Assembly (NCBI GenBank): GCA_050249615.1
Contig: JBFWQE010000224.1
Coordinates: 1 to 7,267 of the forward strand
DNA length: 7,267 nt
Reading direction: 5' to 3'
Source of the DNA: VFZN01 sp050249615
GTDB taxonomy: Bacteria; Acidobacteriota; Vicinamibacteria; Vicinamibacterales; UBA2999
Part shown: positions 6,590 to 7,267 of the stretch, piece by piece
How positions within the stretch are numbered: position 1 is the first letter of the stretch
Layout: every line of letters begins with the position of its first letter
Translations under genes and position numbers: made by a program
Notes under the pieces: model-generated
Database searches by the model: none
Seen by the model: the letters and a program-made list of their open reading frames with translations, nothing else
What the model was told of the DNA's origin: nothing

Positions 6590-6595
6590 AGTATA
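6590..6595 (-). promoter_or_regulatory. Candidate -10 box placing the M14 transcript start at its ATG
   Basis: TATACT on the minus strand is followed by 7 bases and then the M14 ATG at 6582. A start site 7-8 bases downstream would make the mRNA leaderless or nearly so, which agrees with the absence of any Shine-Dalgarno before this ATG. No convincing -35 hexamer lies 16-18 bases upstream. Confidence 0.3.
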
Positions 6596-6682
6596 GCGAA
6601 AGGCAACCCTCGACGCCTGAGCTGCGATCCCCTCCATCCCGCACCTCCAACCCCCCGTGGCCCGCCGTCGTCCAATCGCCCG

Positions 6683-6687
6683 GGAGG
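6683..6687 (+). promoter_or_regulatory. Ribosome binding site of the ADOP permease
   Basis: GGAGG, within gggaggaga, is 7 bases before ATG 6695. It is the strongest ribosome site in the window and fixes the permease start. The 112-base divergent spacer 6583-6694 holds nothing else that I can support. Confidence 0.8.
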
Positions 6688-6694
6688 AGAGACG

Positions 6695-7267
6695 ATGGAC
6701 GGGTTGTTCACCGATCTGCGTTTCGCGCTGCGGCTTCTCAAGTCACAACCGCTCTTCGCGGCTGCCGCCATCCTGAGCCTCGGCCTGGGCATCGGCCTGA
6801 ACGCCGCCGTCTTCAGCGTGGTGGACGGCGTGCTCCTTCGCCGGACGCCCGTGGCCGATCCCGGCCGCGTGATGATGGTGTGGGAGACGGACCGTCAATC
6901 GGGAACCACCAAGGAGCCGGCGTCGCTTCCCGACTATCTCGATTTCCGCGATCGCACGCGCACCTTTCAGAGTCTGGCCGCCGTGATGGCCGCCGAACGG
7001 AACCTCACGCCGCCGGCCGGCGAGCCGGTGAGGCTGGCATCCCTCGAGGTGACGGCGTCCTTCCTGCCGCTGCTCGGCGTCACTCCGCGGCTCGGCCGGC
7101 TGTTCGAGGCGGGCGACGAAAAGGCCGCGACCGTCGCCATCATCAGCGAGAGCCTCTGGGACCGGCAGTTCGGCCGCAGCCCCGACGTCATCGGCCGGAC
7201 GATCCAGATGGACGACCGCCCGTTCGAGATCGTCGGTGTCGTCGCCGATACGTCCGACTTCGGCATC
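6695..7267 (+). CDS. ADOP / MacB-type ABC transporter permease (3' end cut by window edge)
   Basis: I hand-translated 191 residues with no stop before the window ends. The protein matches the N-terminal part of acidobacterial duplicated orphan permeases, MacB/FtsX-related membrane proteins of about 800 residues that usually lack a partner ATPase gene. Seen here: a short cytoplasmic amphipathic start (LFTDLRFALRLLKSQP), the first membrane helix at about 20-43 (FAAAAILSLGLGIGLNAAVF), and the family signature NAAVFSVVDGVLLRRTP. The start of the MacB periplasmic core domain follows, with LPDYLDFRDRTRTFQSLAA, VTASFLPLLGVTPRLGRLF and SESLWDRQFGRSPDVIGRTI. It is divergent from the M14 peptidase. The substrate is unknown; homologues are linked to export or mechanotransmission across the envelope. 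No PadR regulator or ATP-binding gene is visible upstream, consistent with an orphan. The alternative, an ordinary MacB permease, would need the missing C-terminal half to decide. Confidence 0.9.
   Translation, partial: MDGLFTDLRFALRLLKSQPLFAAAAILSLGLGIGLNAAVFSVVDGVLLRRTPVADPGRVMMVWETDRQSGTTKEPASLPDYLDFRDRTRTFQSLAAVMAAERNLTPPAGEPVRLASLEVTASFLPLLGVTPRLGRLFEAGDEKAATVAIISESLWDRQFGRSPDVIGRTIQMDDRPFEIVGVVADTSDFGI

Noticed and set aside
6583..6792. Upstream extension of the M14 frame by 70 codons
   Set aside because: It would run into the divergent permease gene and bury a clear signal peptide that starts at ATG 6582.

Overview
The window looks like chromosomal DNA of a high-GC Acidobacteriota-type bacterium, possibly Vicinamibacteria. 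This is inferred from family content: a Ser/Thr kinase with a TolB-like C-terminal half paired with an ECF-type sigma factor, an ADOP-type orphan MacB permease, and large secreted M14 peptidases are all typical of that phylum. No rRNA, marker gene or mobile element is present to confirm it. I see no CRISPR array, tRNA, insertion sequence, phage gene or recognisable defence system.

Layout. Positions 1-2037 (minus strand) hold a two-gene regulatory operon: a sigma-70-family (ECF-like) sigma factor (1444-2037), then a transmembrane Ser/Thr protein kinase (1-1454, cut by the window edge) that overlaps it by 11 bases. The 242-base gap at 2038-2279 carries a strong inverted repeat just before the sigma gene, a weak ECF-like promoter candidate and a GC hairpin behind the upstream gene. 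Positions 2280-3461 (minus) encode an exported serine hydrolase of the class C beta-lactamase/S12 fold. Positions 3468-3603 are a spacer made mostly of degenerate CAAT-containing repeats. Positions 3604-6582 (minus) encode a large exported M14-family zinc carboxypeptidase-like protein with a C-terminal GATase1-like domain. That domain is interrupted by a low-complexity Ser/Ala/Gly/Pro linker containing a 100-N assembly gap (4062-4161). A divergent 112-base spacer leads to an ADOP/MacB-type permease on the plus strand (6695 to the window end, 3' truncated).

How the genes fit together. The sigma factor and kinase form a plausible signalling pair, probably translationally coupled, with the kinase anchored in the membrane and carrying a sensory or protein-interaction TolB-like portion outside. 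The two hydrolases both carry signal peptides and could share a role in extracytoplasmic peptide or ester turnover, but each has its own upstream spacer and nothing ties them to the kinase operon. The divergent permease is an orphan; no ATPase gene is visible.

The points most worth a second look are the near-perfect 14-bp stem in front of the sigma gene and the intergenic-type repeat read in frame as a Ser/Ala linker inside the M14 peptidase. I found no clear evidence of a wholly new system.
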